Shown: positions 26,300 to 34,986, counted from the stretch's first letter. The stretch is DNA of 64,000 nucleotides from Prevotella sp. (GCA_024690505.1 JAILPA010000188.1:26622-90621); one strand, 5' to 3'. Numbers and translations are program-made. Notes: a model not told the origin generated them from the sequence alone.

Positions 26300-26563
26300 T
26301 TGCGAAATTAAAAAATAAATCACTACTTTTGCAGCAAACTTTTCGTAAAAACGAAAGCAGATATGAATAATAACAATACAGCCCCCACCCCCAGCCCCTC
26401 CCATTAAAGGGAGAGGAGACTCGCTGTAGCCTGCCGCACTCCCCTCCCTTCAAGGGGAAAGGCTACGGGTAGGCGAGCTTGCTCGGGCGTTCGACCTCTG
26501 GTCGCTTGCTACCGAAGGGACGCAAGGATGGGGCTGGGGGTTGTAAGCCTAGTTATATAGAAG
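26300..26563 (+). promoter_or_regulatory. Promoter plus repeated leader module, copy 1 (mscL)
   Basis: TTG (26300-26302) and TACTTTTG (26324-26331) form the promoter. From the -7 box onward the sequence follows the shared module: TTTGCAGCAAACTTTTCG, a small hairpin closed by CGAAAG, an ATG five bases later, a C-rich run (CCCCCAGCCCC) that can pair with GGGGCTGGGGG near the 3-prime end, inner AAGGGGAGG-type palindromes, and the tail TGTAAGCCTAGTTATATAG. Upstream of the -7 box the copies are not similar. Confidence 0.75.
26363..26407 (+). CDS. Leader ORF of module copy 1
   Basis: A 14-codon frame, MNNNNTAPTPSPSH, directly after the 5-prime hairpin. Equivalent frames with related first residues lie at the same place in the other three modules. 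Translation is unproven; the Pro/Ser part may only reflect the C-rich RNA stem. Confidence 0.3.
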   Translation: MNNNNTAPTPSPSH

Positions 26564-26637
26564 GTAGAATGCTATTTTTACAACAACACTAAAGATTCAA
26601 GACTAGGGGATTTATTAAAGAATTCAAGGAGTTTGCC

Positions 26638-27048
26638 ATGAAAGGCAACGTGATGGACATGGCCGTTGGTGTCATCATCGGCGGTGCGTTTGGAAAAATT
26701 GTCAGCTCGCTGGTCGACGACATCCTGATGCCGTTGGTAGGTAAAGTACTGGGCAATACCGACTTCACAAACCTGTATTGCGTATTGGCCCAGCCCGAGG
26801 GTGGCGACCTGCCCGAAGGCACGGCTCTCGCAGCCGCACGCGAGGCTGGTGCATCGGTGTTCGCCTACGGTGCCTTCATCCAGAACGTGGTTGACTTCCT
26901 CATCATTGCATTCTGCATCTTCCTCATGCTGAAGGGCATCAACAAGCTGAACCGCAAGAAGGAAGAGGCTCCTGCTCCCGAGGCTCCTAAGGGTCCCACC
27001 CAGGAAGAGTTGCTGACCGAGATTCGCGACCTGCTGAAGCAGAAGTAA
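26638..27048 (+). CDS. mscL: Large-conductance mechanosensitive channel (start codon problem)
   Basis: A pentameric inner-membrane pressure valve. The transmembrane helices are clear ([21 protein letters not shown] and [22 protein letters not shown]), and the C-terminal cytoplasmic helix ends [14 protein letters not shown]. From the first ATG the protein has 136 residues, but the family N-terminal helix ([10 protein letters not shown]) is encoded in frame just upstream (26608-26637) with no ATG, GTG or TTG; the expected Met codon is AGG at 26605. An in-frame TAA lies at 26590. Either translation starts at a rare codon, the first helix is lost, or the base at 26606 is a mutation or error. It is preceded by leader module copy 1. 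Confidence 0.93.
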   Translation: MKGNVMDMAVGVIIGGAFGKIVSSLVDDILMPLVGKVLGNTDFTNLYCVLAQPEGGDLPEGTALAAAREAGASVFAYGAFIQNVVDFLIIAFCIFLMLKGINKLNRKKEEAPAPEAPKGPTQEELLTEIRDLLKQK

Positions 27049-27084
27049 CAAGCGGAGGGCATTCTGCAAAAGAATGTCAAGACT

Positions 27085-27133
27085 GCGGGCAGCGACGCTG
27101 GTTTTCATACCGACGTCGCTGCCCTGCTTTTTG
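27085..27133 (+). terminator. Terminator of mscL
   Basis: GGGCAGCGACG (27087-27097) pairs perfectly with CGTCGCTGCCC (27114-27124), followed by TGCTTTTT. Confidence 0.85.
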
Positions 27134-27172
27134 CTGTTGCGACAACAAGATTTATGATTGACAATAGAAGAG

Positions 27173-27365
27173 TGTAAGAAAAATTCTAATATACAAAAAA
27201 GGGCCTTGTAACAGGGATTTTGGAAAAGCACCGCTTTGAAGGTGGAAAAGGACAGCTTTTTGCCCCTCAAAGCTGTCCTTTTCCACCTTCAAAGCGGTGC
27301 TTCCCTTTTTACAAACATTTCCATGTAAAGAAAATTCACAACCCACCCGGTCTTGAAAGATTCAT
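27173..27365 (+). repeat. Dispersed hairpin element, copy 2
   Basis: Left end TGTAAGAAAAATTC, right end ATGTAAAGAAAATTC, interior AAAGCACCGCTTTGAAGGT and AAAGGACAGCTTTTTG with near-perfect complements; this copy folds best (AAAGGACAGCTTT against AAAGCTGTCCTTT, and the outer arms pair as well). It lies between the convergent mscL and cobI genes and stops nine bases before the cobI stop codon. Confidence 0.8.
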
Positions 27366-27373
27366 TTGATGCA

Positions 27374-28090
27374 TCAGTCAACCGGGCTCCAGCTGCTGAT
27401 GATCAGCAGCGAGAAATAGGGCACACTGCGTTGACAGACGACAGCAGGATCAGTGGTATGGAACTGGCTGCTAGTGCCGATGTTCTCGAAGTAGTGGCAG
27501 AGGAGGTCGCGATGGCTCTGCAGAAAGGCTTTTACCACGTCCTGACACTGCGACAACTTCATAACGACCACGGTGTGTGACTCGCGCAACAGACGGTCGA
27601 GCTCTTCGGCCGACTGCACTATGGGGACGACGAGCAATCGTTCGCGACGGCTCACCAGCGACAGGCTGGCCTCGGCTGCTGCGGCAATGAACGAGGTGAT
27701 GCCTGGCAACTGGACAACGGGAACCTTTTGGGCCTGTAGACGCTCCAAAACGTAGTGGATGGAGGCATAGATGCTGATGTCGCCCTCCACAGCAACGGCC
27801 ACCTGCCGGCCTTCGTGGTAGAGTTGTATGAGCTCTGCGCACATGGCATCGTAGGCTGACAATGCCTTCCGCCGGTCGCGCTCCATAGGCACAGGAAACA
27901 GCCTCAGCTCAGCGGGAATGGCCCAATAGCCCAAAATATCGGCGGCACGCGAGGTCATGGTGCCATCGGCAGATGCTGTGCCAGGAACGACAACGACGTC
28001 GGATGACTTGAGCTGTCGCAAGGCCTTGACCGTCAGCAACTCGGGGTCGCCCGGCCCTAAGGATATGAAGGTGATGGGATGATGTGTCAT
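27374..28090 (-). CDS. cobI: Precorrin-2 C20-methyltransferase
   Basis: An SAM-dependent methyltransferase of the tetrapyrrole (CobA/CbiF) fold, acting on carbon 20 in corrin ring synthesis. The N-terminal SLGPGDPELLTVKAL with GPGDPE (12-17), the acidic motif VAVEGDISIYASIHYVLERL and PGITSFIAAAAEASLSL fit CbiL/CobI. 238 residues is normal. No other cobalamin gene is nearby, so it is an orphan here; whether it takes precorrin-2 or cobalt-precorrin-2 cannot be told. It is transcribed alone on the minus strand. Confidence 0.9.
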   Translation of the reverse strand: MTHHPITFISLGPGDPELLTVKALRQLKSSDVVVVPGTASADGTMTSRAADILGYWAIPAELRLFPVPMERDRRKALSAYDAMCAELIQLYHEGRQVAVAVEGDISIYASIHYVLERLQAQKVPVVQLPGITSFIAAAAEASLSLVSRRERLLVVPIVQSAEELDRLLRESHTVVVMKLSQCQDVVKAFLQSHRDLLCHYFENIGTSSQFHTTDPAVVCQRSVPYFSLLIISSWSPVD

Positions 28091-28180
28091 AGAGAGGGAG
28101 AAATAACTTTTCTGTCTGCAAAGATACGGCTTTTATTTGAAAACAACGCGAAAAATGATGCATTTCCCCAAAAAATGATT

Positions 28181-28387
28181 ACTTTTGCAGCAAACTTTTC
28201 GAAACGACGAAAGTAGACATGAATGATAACAATGCAGCCCCACCCCCAGCCCCTCCCCTTGAAGGGAGGGAAGAACGGCAGGCTTCAGCGAGTCTCCCCA
28301 CCCTTCAAGGGGAAAGGCTACGGGTAGGCGAGCTTGCTCGGGAATGGGGCTGGGCTGGGGGGATCTGTAACTCTAGTGATATAGAAG
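28181..28387 (+). promoter_or_regulatory. Promoter plus repeated leader module, copy 2 (mnmA)
   Basis: TACTTTTG (28181-28188) begins a module nearly identical to copy 1 for its first 70 bases (TTTGCAGCAAACTTTTCG, hairpin, ATGAATGATAACAATG, C-rich arm). The 3-prime arm GGGCTGGGGGG and the tail TGTAACTCTAGTGATATAG follow. A -33 box is not clear. The leader ORF reads through the whole module and ends in an ATGA overlap with the mnmA start. Confidence 0.72.
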
Positions 28388-28410
28388 ACAAAACGAAAAA
28401 ACAGCGATGA
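28219..28410 (+). CDS. Leader ORF of module copy 2, overlapping mnmA
   Basis: A 63-codon frame starting MNDNNAAPPPAPPLEG. Its TGA (28408-28410) overlaps the mnmA ATG (28407-28409), the arrangement of translational coupling. The composition reflects the C/G-rich stem, so it may act as a translated leader and not as a functional protein. Confidence 0.35.
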   Translation: MNDNNAAPPPAPPLEGREERQASASLPTLQGERLRVGELAREWGWAGGICNSSDIEDKTKKQR

Positions 28411-29543
28411 TGATACGAAAAGAGGAATTGGAAGGGAAGCGGATAGCAGTGCTGCTCAGCGGCGGTGTCGACAGCTCGGTGGTGGTCTATGAGCTGGCAC
28501 GGCTGGGACTGCATCCTGATTGTTTCTACATAAAGATTGGAGCCGATGAGAATGACGAGTGGGACTGCTCCATGGAGGAAGACATGGAGATGGCAACGGC
28601 AGTGGCAGCTAAGTACGGGTGCCGGCTGGAGGTGGTGGACTGCCACCGCGAATACTGGGATCAGGTGACCGCCTATACTATGAATAAGGTACGCACAGGA
28701 GAGACGCCCAACCCCGACGTGATGTGCAACCGGCTCATCAAGTTCGGGGCATTCAACGAGAAGCGGGGCCACGACTACGACCTCATTGCCACCGGGCACT
28801 ACGCTCAGACGGAATTCTCGCCCCACCCCTCCGAAGAAGCGCAGAATTCCCTGGGACAAGAGAGACTGAAATGGCTCTGCACCGCACCCGACCCTGTGAA
28901 GGATCAGACGGATTTCCTGGCACAGATAGAGGGATGGCAGCTGCAGAAAGCCATCTTCCCCATCGGGCACTACATGAAGGACGAGGTGCGGCAAGTGGCA
29001 GAGCACGAGCACTTGGTAAGCGCCAAGCGGAAAGACTCGCAGGGCATCTGCTTCTTAGGAAAAATCAACTATAACGAGTACGTGCGGCGTTTCCTGGGTG
29101 AACTGCCAGGTGACGTAGTGGAGCTGGAGACAGGACGCATCATAGGCCATCATCGCGGCCACTGGTTCCACACCATAGGCCAACGTAAGGGTATGGGGCT
29201 GGGCGGCGGTCCCTGGTTCGTTGTCAGGAAAGACGTGAATCAGAACATTCTTTATGTATCACATGGCTACGACCCGCAATCGGCCTATAAGCAGCATTTC
29301 CCCATCCATGCCTTCCATAGCCTCAACGGCGTGCTGCCTCCCGAGCGCATCACGCTGAAGATACGCCACACGCCCGAATATCTGCCCGCCAGCCTTGAGC
29401 CAACCGGCGACGGCTGCTACACGGTACATGCCGACGCACCCATCCACGGCGTAGCACCCGGCCAGTTCTGCGTGGTCTACGACGAGCAGCACCACCGCTG
29501 CTACGGCTCGGGCGAGATTAGCATAGATACTTTACTCGCGTAG
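28407..29543 (+). CDS. mnmA: tRNA 2-thiouridylase
   Basis: Inserts sulfur at U34 of Lys, Glu and Gln tRNAs. The PP-loop motif LLSGGVDSS (residues 17-24) binds ATP; Cys107 in NPDVMCNRLIKFG and Cys215 in KDSQGICFLG are the two catalytic cysteines. 378 residues. Between ATGHYAQTEF and LKWLCTAPDPVKDQTDFL an insertion (about residues 138-153, SPHPSEEAQNSLGQER) is present, and its first codons (CGCCCCACCCCTCCGAAG) look like the dispersed C-rich repeats. It overlaps the end of its leader ORF by four bases (ATGA). Confidence 0.95.
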   Translation: MMIRKEELEGKRIAVLLSGGVDSSVVVYELARLGLHPDCFYIKIGADENDEWDCSMEEDMEMATAVAAKYGCRLEVVDCHREYWDQVTAYTMNKVRTGETPNPDVMCNRLIKFGAFNEKRGHDYDLIATGHYAQTEFSPHPSEEAQNSLGQERLKWLCTAPDPVKDQTDFLAQIEGWQLQKAIFPIGHYMKDEVRQVAEHEHLVSAKRKDSQGICFLGKINYNEYVRRFLGELPGDVVELETGRIIGHHRGHWFHTIGQRKGMGLGGGPWFVVRKDVNQNILYVSHGYDPQSAYKQHFPIHAFHSLNGVLPPERITLKIRHTPEYLPASLEPTGDGCYTVHADAPIHGVAPGQFCVVYDEQHHRCYGSGEISIDTLLA

Positions 29544-29636
29544 GCTTATAATCTCGTCTGATTCATAGATCCATATCAAGCAGCTTACCCATTTGTTATG
29601 CAATGCGGTGTTGCAATACCATCATCATATTAGTAG

Positions 29637-29685
29637 AAGTCCAAAAGTGGCGTGCAGATACGTGTACGACACATTTGGACTTTTC
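29637..29685 (+). terminator. Terminator of mnmA
   Basis: AAGTCCAAAAGTG pairs with CACATTTGGACTTTT (one mismatch), followed by T-rich sequence, in the 198-base gap between convergent mnmA and the deacetylase gene. The rest of the gap shows nothing else. Confidence 0.7.
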
Positions 29686-29741
29686 GGTAAATAATTATCC
29701 AAGTTACAAGTTTATGGTGATGACACCATTATACGGTAGCG

Positions 29742-30353
29742 CTACTGGAAAATCTTGAACTCATAGCCCTGCTCCTTGAGCCACTCCAAACTCTGTGGCA
29801 GGGCTGTGCGCAGCTTGTCGATGGCCTTCAGCGAGTCGTGGAAGGTGATGATGGAGCCCGGGCGGGCATAGCGTTTCACGTTGTTGACGATGTCGTCGGC
29901 AGTCATCCACTTCGAGTAGTCGCGGGTGACGAGATCCCACATCACCACTTTATATTTACGCGAGAGCCATGCATACTGCGACAGGCGCATCCACCCATGG
30001 GGCGGACGCATGTAGCGGCTGCGGATGTAGGCATTGGCCTTCTCCACATTATACATGTATTGCTTGATGGTGTGGCTGAAGCCACCAATGTGGTTGTGGG
30101 TGTGGTTGCCCACCTGATGCCCTTCGGCCTTGATGCGTTCAAAAAGCTCGGGATACTTGCGCACGTTGTCGCCCACCATGAAGAAGGTGGCCTTGACGTC
30201 GAAGCGGCGCAAAGTGTCGAGGAGGAAAGGCGTAGATTCAGGAATGGGGCCGTCGTCGAACGTCAGGTAAACTGAACGTTCGCGACGGTCCATTCTCCAT
30301 AAGGCTTTCGGGTAGAGCCAGCGGAGGTAAACGGCTGGTTGCTCGATAATCAC
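29742..30353 (-). CDS. Polysaccharide deacetylase (NodB-type), GTG start
   Basis: A metal-dependent deacetylase of carbohydrate esterase family 4, 203 residues. The motifs are YLTFDDGPIPESTPFLLD (TFDDGP with the metal Asp), HQVGNHTHNHIGG (H-x3-H metal site), RPPHGWM and the late DSLKA block FHDSLKAIDKL. I place the start at a GTG (30353, VIIEQPAVYL), one base after the stop codon of the DUF2723 gene, because the ORF extension upstream lies in that gene in another frame. Targets could be peptidoglycan or a surface polysaccharide. Cotranscribed with the DUF2723 gene. Confidence 0.9.
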   Translation of the reverse strand: MIIEQPAVYLRWLYPKALWRMDRRERSVYLTFDDGPIPESTPFLLDTLRRFDVKATFFMVGDNVRKYPELFERIKAEGHQVGNHTHNHIGGFSHTIKQYMYNVEKANAYIRSRYMRPPHGWMRLSQYAWLSRKYKVVMWDLVTRDYSKWMTADDIVNNVKRYARPGSIITFHDSLKAIDKLRTALPQSLEWLKEQGYEFKIFQ

Positions 30354-30354
30354 G

Positions 30355-33300
30355 TTATTGCTCTGCGGGCATTTTCTGTTTGTAGTCGTCGTACAGCTTG
30401 TTGAACTCCTGATAGAGACGTTTACCCTCAGTCTCGTCATACCTCATCACGGTCTCAGAGACATTGCTCAGGGCGTAAAGCTGCATACTGCACTGATCCT
30501 GGTTAAGACTGAACAGCTTCGAGTCGAGCGACATGTAGAAGTTCATGTACTGGATTGACTTCTTCCACAGCTGGCTCACTATGTCGTTAGCCTCATTGTA
30601 GAACTTCTGCTTCTCAGCCTTATCGGTTGAGAACTGTGCCAGACGATAGTAGGAATCGGCAATCTTAGTCGAGATGCACTCGCCTCCATACTCGTCGTGG
30701 GGCACCTGCGAGGCAGGCAGTTCCACCTTCATCTTCTCGAGCACGTTTGCTGCCTTCTTCAGTTTGTCGTTCATCAAGTCCTTTTTCGCGGTGGCCAAGT
30801 TGGCATCTTCGGAATAAGCTGCATTCTCTGCGCTAACCAAAGCTTCACCAGCCTCATCGAGCAGCGCCTGCACCAGCCTCACCATATAGATGCGGTGGGT
30901 ATAGCACATACGCATCACGGTCTCGTCGAGGTAGATGCCGTTCTTCACACCGCCAAAGGCGAAGTGCATGATGTTGTTATAAGCCTTTTCGGTATCGATG
31001 TTCTTCATGCCGGGGAGACACTCCAGGCGGCCATAGCTGCCAATCTTGTTGACTTTGAAGGGTGTGATGCGATAGGCCAGTCCCTCGTTCACAAAGAACT
31101 CACCCAGCGTGAGCCAGTTCTCGCGGCCCACGGTTGTGGCGACGTAGAGCGGACGCTCCCAGTTGGCATTTGCCAGCATCTCGAACATCATCAGGTGGCT
31201 CTTGCTCAGACCGCCGACGCCACGCAACGATATCTCCATGCGGTCGGGGATGGCGTTCAGACTGTCCTCACGGGTCTGCAGGTTGTCGCCCTGAATCATC
31301 ATGCCACTGCGCAGCACGGCCTCCTTGTCGATGGTGATATGCACCTGGGTCGTAGGAATGACATTGTTCAGCTTCAGGTCGTAGCCACCGGCCTTGCTGA
31401 TGACTGCCAGCTGACGGTCGCGGCGCTGCTTGTCTGCCTTGTTATTGCACAGGAAGCGGTAGAAGCAGGTGGCATCGGAAGTGTCGAAGGGGTCATAGCC
31501 AAACAAATCGACTGCCTCTTCATAAGAGATGCCGCCCAGTCCTATGCTGGCCATGTTGCGCTTGAAGAGGTCATAGTCGAAGCCTTTCTGCTCGTCGAAG
31601 CATTCGTTCAGCATGGGCAGGAAGTAGTTGATGCCATAGTACCAGTTGGTGATGGGCTTCAATATCTTCAGGCACAGAGCCTTCTCACTGTCGCTGCGCT
31701 GTCCGCGCACCCATTTATAGAGCACGTTCTTCAGCTCGAACTCATCATCTCCGAACAGCTTCTTGCCTTCCTCGGCCGTGATGCCGAACTCGCGCTTCAC
31801 GATGGTGCCGGTGCTATCGAGGTCGCACAGAGAGCGGAACTGCTCGATGGCCATCATCACGAACTGGTCTACGTGAGCAGCTTCGTTTGTGCCGTCGATA
31901 TATTCCGAACGTTTCCAGGTGATGGGCAGTGCGGGCGATTCGTATGCCGGGCGCACCATCTGGTCAATGTACCAGTCGGTGTTCAGGTAGCTCAGGTTAC
32001 ACACACGTGCATCAAGACGCTGTCCCTCGGTGTCCATATTGTACCACAGTGGGAAGGTATCGTTGTCGCCACAGGTGAAGATGATGGGATGGCTCTGCTT
32101 CTTAGTGCCGTCGGGCAGTGTGACCTCCTTCTGCAGTGAAGTGAGGTAGTTCATGCCGAAGTCGCGGCAGGTGTATCGACCCGAGCGGTCGTGGTCGTCC
32201 CAGTTCTGCGATGCCATCTGTATGGGCACCACGAGGCAAACGGCCGACACGATGCCCGCCAACGCCAGACGCACATTCTTTGTTGCCATCTTCTTGCTCA
32301 GCATTTGGCGAATCATGGTGATGACGGCAGCCACGCCCATGCCACACCAGATGGCGTAGGCATAGAACGAACCAGCATAGGCATAGTCGCGCTCACGAGG
32401 CTGATAGGGAGTCTGATTCAGGTATACCACGATAGCCAGTCCCGTCATAAAGAAGAGGAAGAACACCACCCAGAACTGCTGCACGCCCTTCCGTCCACGG
32501 CCCAGCATCTGCCAGAACAAGCCTATGAGTCCCAGTATCAGCGGCATCATAAAGTAGACGTTGTTGCCCCGGTTGTTCTGCAGTTCGTCGGCCATCAGCG
32601 ACTGGTCACCCAGACGGGGATTATCGATGAACGAGAATCCGGACAGCCAGTTGCCGTGCACCGAGTTTCCGTGTCCCTGCAGGTCGTTCTGCCTGCCGGC
32701 GAAGTTCCACAGGAAGTAGCGCCAGTACATCCATCCGCACTGGTAGGTGAAGAAGAAGCTCATGTTGTCCCAGAAGGTAGGCATTACCACCTCTGTGTTC
32801 GAGTCGCGCAAGCCGGCATCCTTCAGCATTTTATGAACCTGTCCGTCACGATACCTGTCGGCATAGAAAGGCCACTTGGCCTCTGCCTTGCTGCCAGTAA
32901 TACCGCCGTTCCAATCGAGATAGAACTGCACGTGACGCGGGTCATTGGAGTACATACGTGGGAAGAACATGTTCTCTTCGTACACGGGCTTGTCGTTGAT
33001 GCCGTGTCCGTTGGGGCGTAGCACGATGAAATACGAGTCGGCCACACTGTCGCTCGTTTTCTCAACGCGGTGGTAAACAGGAGCGCCCTCGTCGTAGACA
33101 ATGTCGTTATTCTCCTCGTCAATTCTGTACTCCGAATCGAATCCCTGTCCCCAGAGCAGCGGACGATAGCCATACTGGTCGCGGCTGAGATAAGTTCCCA
33201 GCGTGAAGATGTCCTCGGGCGAGTTCTGATCCATTGGGGGATTAGCGCTACTGCGGATGACGATGACGGCATACGTTGAGTAGCCAATCATCAGCATCAA

Positions 33301-34362
33301 CATGCAGAGCAACACCGTATTCTTCAGACGGGCCGAAATGAGGGGGATGGTCTTCTTGGGCCCACGTTTCATAAACAGCAGATAGGCCACGATGCCCATA
33401 ATGACAACGCCGGTGAAGAAAGCAGTCCATCCGAAGCCAATAAACGGCACGCCCAGCAGTCCAAAGCCGAGCAGGAAGGCCACGTTCTGGCGCACCCAGT
33501 TCTTCTCAGTGGCGCACTGCGTCTCGTAGATGGCCCATATCACCGAACCGATGAGCAGCAGCAGATAGACGAAGAGGCCTGTGTTGAACGACATGTGGAG
33601 CGTGTTCACGAAGAACAGTTCGAACCATCCGCCGACGGTAATGATGCCGGGCACGACGCCATAGAGCACGGCGGCCAGTATGACGAACGACACTGCCAGA
33701 GCCACCAGCGAGCCCTTCAGGTTGGCATTGGGGTAGCGCTTGTAGTACCACACCAGCACAATGGCGGGCAGACAGAGCAGATTCAGCAGGTGTACGCCAA
33801 TGGAAAGGCCTGTCATATACATAATGAGCACCAGCCAGCGGTCGCTGTGAGGCTCGTCGGCATGTTCCTCCCACTTCAATATGAGCCAGAACACCACAGC
33901 GGTGAAAGCCGATGAGTAGGCATACACCTCACCCTCTACGGCCGAATACCAAAACGTGTCACTAAACGTATAAATGAGTGCTCCCACCAGTCCCGATGCC
34001 TCGATGGCCACGAGCTTCGGCATGTCGAGCTCCTCCCACTTGCTGATGAGGAGGCGGCGCACCAAGTGCGTGATGCTCCAGAAGAGGAACAGTATGCAGG
34101 CAGCCGAGAGCAGTGCGTTCATCATGTTCACCATGCGAGCCACCTGGGCGGGGTCGCTGGTAAACTGCGAGAACAGGTTGGCCGTGAGCATGAAGAATGG
34201 TGCGCCGGGGGGATGACCGACTTCCAACTTGTTGCCTGTGGTAATAAACTCAGGACAGTCCCAGAACGAGGCTGTAGGTTCGATGGTGGAGCAATAGACA
34301 AAGGCGGCAATGAAGAATGTTAGCCAGCCCAGCACATTGTCCACAAGACGGAATTGTTTCAT
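30355..34362 (-). CDS. DUF2723 integral membrane protein with large soluble C-terminal part
   Basis: 1335 residues. The N-terminal half carries about 10-12 membrane helices (VDNVLGWLTFFIAAFVYCST, then further helices to about residue 690) with the DUF2723 signature FWDCPEFITTGNKLEVGHPPGAPF, a fold related to GT-C-type mannosyltransferases (acidic DxE-like residues after helix 1). A soluble domain of about 600 residues follows, with TPR-like helices near the end (KLKKAANVLEKM, YRLAQFSTDKAEKQKFYNEA). Related proteins are thought to glycosylate secreted proteins in Bacteroidota; that is family-based inference. Preceded on the minus strand by a TACCTTTG box (34407-34414). Confidence 0.92.
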   Translation of the reverse strand: MKQFRLVDNVLGWLTFFIAAFVYCSTIEPTASFWDCPEFITTGNKLEVGHPPGAPFFMLTANLFSQFTSDPAQVARMVNMMNALLSAACILFLFWSITHLVRRLLISKWEELDMPKLVAIEASGLVGALIYTFSDTFWYSAVEGEVYAYSSAFTAVVFWLILKWEEHADEPHSDRWLVLIMYMTGLSIGVHLLNLLCLPAIVLVWYYKRYPNANLKGSLVALAVSFVILAAVLYGVVPGIITVGGWFELFFVNTLHMSFNTGLFVYLLLLIGSVIWAIYETQCATEKNWVRQNVAFLLGFGLLGVPFIGFGWTAFFTGVVIMGIVAYLLFMKRGPKKTIPLISARLKNTVLLCMLMLMIGYSTYAVIVIRSSANPPMDQNSPEDIFTLGTYLSRDQYGYRPLLWGQGFDSEYRIDEENNDIVYDEGAPVYHRVEKTSDSVADSYFIVLRPNGHGINDKPVYEENMFFPRMYSNDPRHVQFYLDWNGGITGSKAEAKWPFYADRYRDGQVHKMLKDAGLRDSNTEVVMPTFWDNMSFFFTYQCGWMYWRYFLWNFAGRQNDLQGHGNSVHGNWLSGFSFIDNPRLGDQSLMADELQNNRGNNVYFMMPLILGLIGLFWQMLGRGRKGVQQFWVVFFLFFMTGLAIVVYLNQTPYQPRERDYAYAGSFYAYAIWCGMGVAAVITMIRQMLSKKMATKNVRLALAGIVSAVCLVVPIQMASQNWDDHDRSGRYTCRDFGMNYLTSLQKEVTLPDGTKKQSHPIIFTCGDNDTFPLWYNMDTEGQRLDARVCNLSYLNTDWYIDQMVRPAYESPALPITWKRSEYIDGTNEAAHVDQFVMMAIEQFRSLCDLDSTGTIVKREFGITAEEGKKLFGDDEFELKNVLYKWVRGQRSDSEKALCLKILKPITNWYYGINYFLPMLNECFDEQKGFDYDLFKRNMASIGLGGISYEEAVDLFGYDPFDTSDATCFYRFLCNNKADKQRRDRQLAVISKAGGYDLKLNNVIPTTQVHITIDKEAVLRSGMMIQGDNLQTREDSLNAIPDRMEISLRGVGGLSKSHLMMFEMLANANWERPLYVATTVGRENWLTLGEFFVNEGLAYRITPFKVNKIGSYGRLECLPGMKNIDTEKAYNNIMHFAFGGVKNGIYLDETVMRMCYTHRIYMVRLVQALLDEAGEALVSAENAAYSEDANLATAKKDLMNDKLKKAANVLEKMKVELPASQVPHDEYGGECISTKIADSYYRLAQFSTDKAEKQKFYNEANDIVSQLWKKSIQYMNFYMSLDSKLFSLNQDQCSMQLYALSNVSETVMRYDETEGKRLYQEFNKLYDDYKQKMPAEQ

Positions 34363-34406
34363 CTCTACAGATATGCTTTTTAACGTTAAAATCTGAATTC
34401 AGGGTG

Positions 34407-34414
34407 CAAAGGTA
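34407..34414 (-). promoter_or_regulatory. -7 element for the DUF2723 gene
   Basis: Minus-strand TACCTTTG, 44 bases before the start codon. No good -33 box; the upstream sequence carries short TTAGAG repeats. Confidence 0.5.
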
Positions 34415-34533
34415 CGCAAAAGTTTAGAGTTTAGGGGTTAGAGTTGAGAGTTTTTGCTGCTGCTTGGCGTTTTTTAACATTCATGCCGAGGACAGAACAA
34501 CAAAGCTAATCGCCGAATAGTTACCGCATCGCG

Positions 34534-34986
34534 CTACACCACGAGATTTCCCACCAAGACGACGATGACGTAGCGAAAAATCTTACCCAGGGTGATGCTG
34601 ACAAACGATATGACAATGTTTGCCCGCATCAGTCCGAGGACGATGGTGATGGCTGTGCCCAGAAGTGGAATGAAGGCAAAGAAGCCCATCCACGCGCCTC
34701 GACCTGCCATGAACTGGTGAGCGCGTTCCATGTTTTGCTGACTGACGTGCAGCCATCGTTCTATCCATTCCTGCTTACCCATGCGGCCCACAAAGTAATT
34801 GAAGAAAGAGCCCAGCGTGTTGCCTATGGTGCCGTAGACCATCAGCGTCCAGGCGTCGAGTCCCATCGCCATCAGCCCCACCATCACGGCCTCGCTGCTA
34901 AAGGGGAAGAAGCTTCCCGCCAGGAATGCGGCCAACAGCATTCCCCAATAGCCGTAGCTGGTGAGAAGGTCGATAAAGGCATCCAT
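34534..34986 (-). CDS. Small YqaA/DedA-type membrane protein (SNARE-associated domain)
   Basis: 150 residues when started at MDAFIDLLTSYGYWGM (34986); the frame can be extended to 35157, but the extension is not hydrophobic and lacks family similarity. Three or four membrane helices, with the sequence SFFPFSSEAVMVGLMAMG and FFAFIPLLGTAITIVLGLMR, the region with the proline-rich re-entrant segment of DedA proteins. This family moves undecaprenyl phosphate or lipids across membranes; the exact job here is unknown. Last gene of the purD operon. Confidence 0.85.
   Translation of the reverse strand: MDAFIDLLTSYGYWGMLLAAFLAGSFFPFSSEAVMVGLMAMGLDAWTLMVYGTIGNTLGSFFNYFVGRMGKQEWIERWLHVSQQNMERAHQFMAGRGAWMGFFAFIPLLGTAITIVLGLMRANIVISFVSITLGKIFRYVIVVLVGNLVV

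Noticed and set aside
29544..29741. tRNA gene in the gap after mnmA
   Set aside because: The hairpin there is a terminator; no cloverleaf or CCA-proximal acceptor stem can be made out.
30697..32139. 480-codon open frame opposite the DUF2723 gene
   Set aside because: Shadow frame with Val/His/Gln-rich composition and no recognisable domain; the minus-strand gene is clear.
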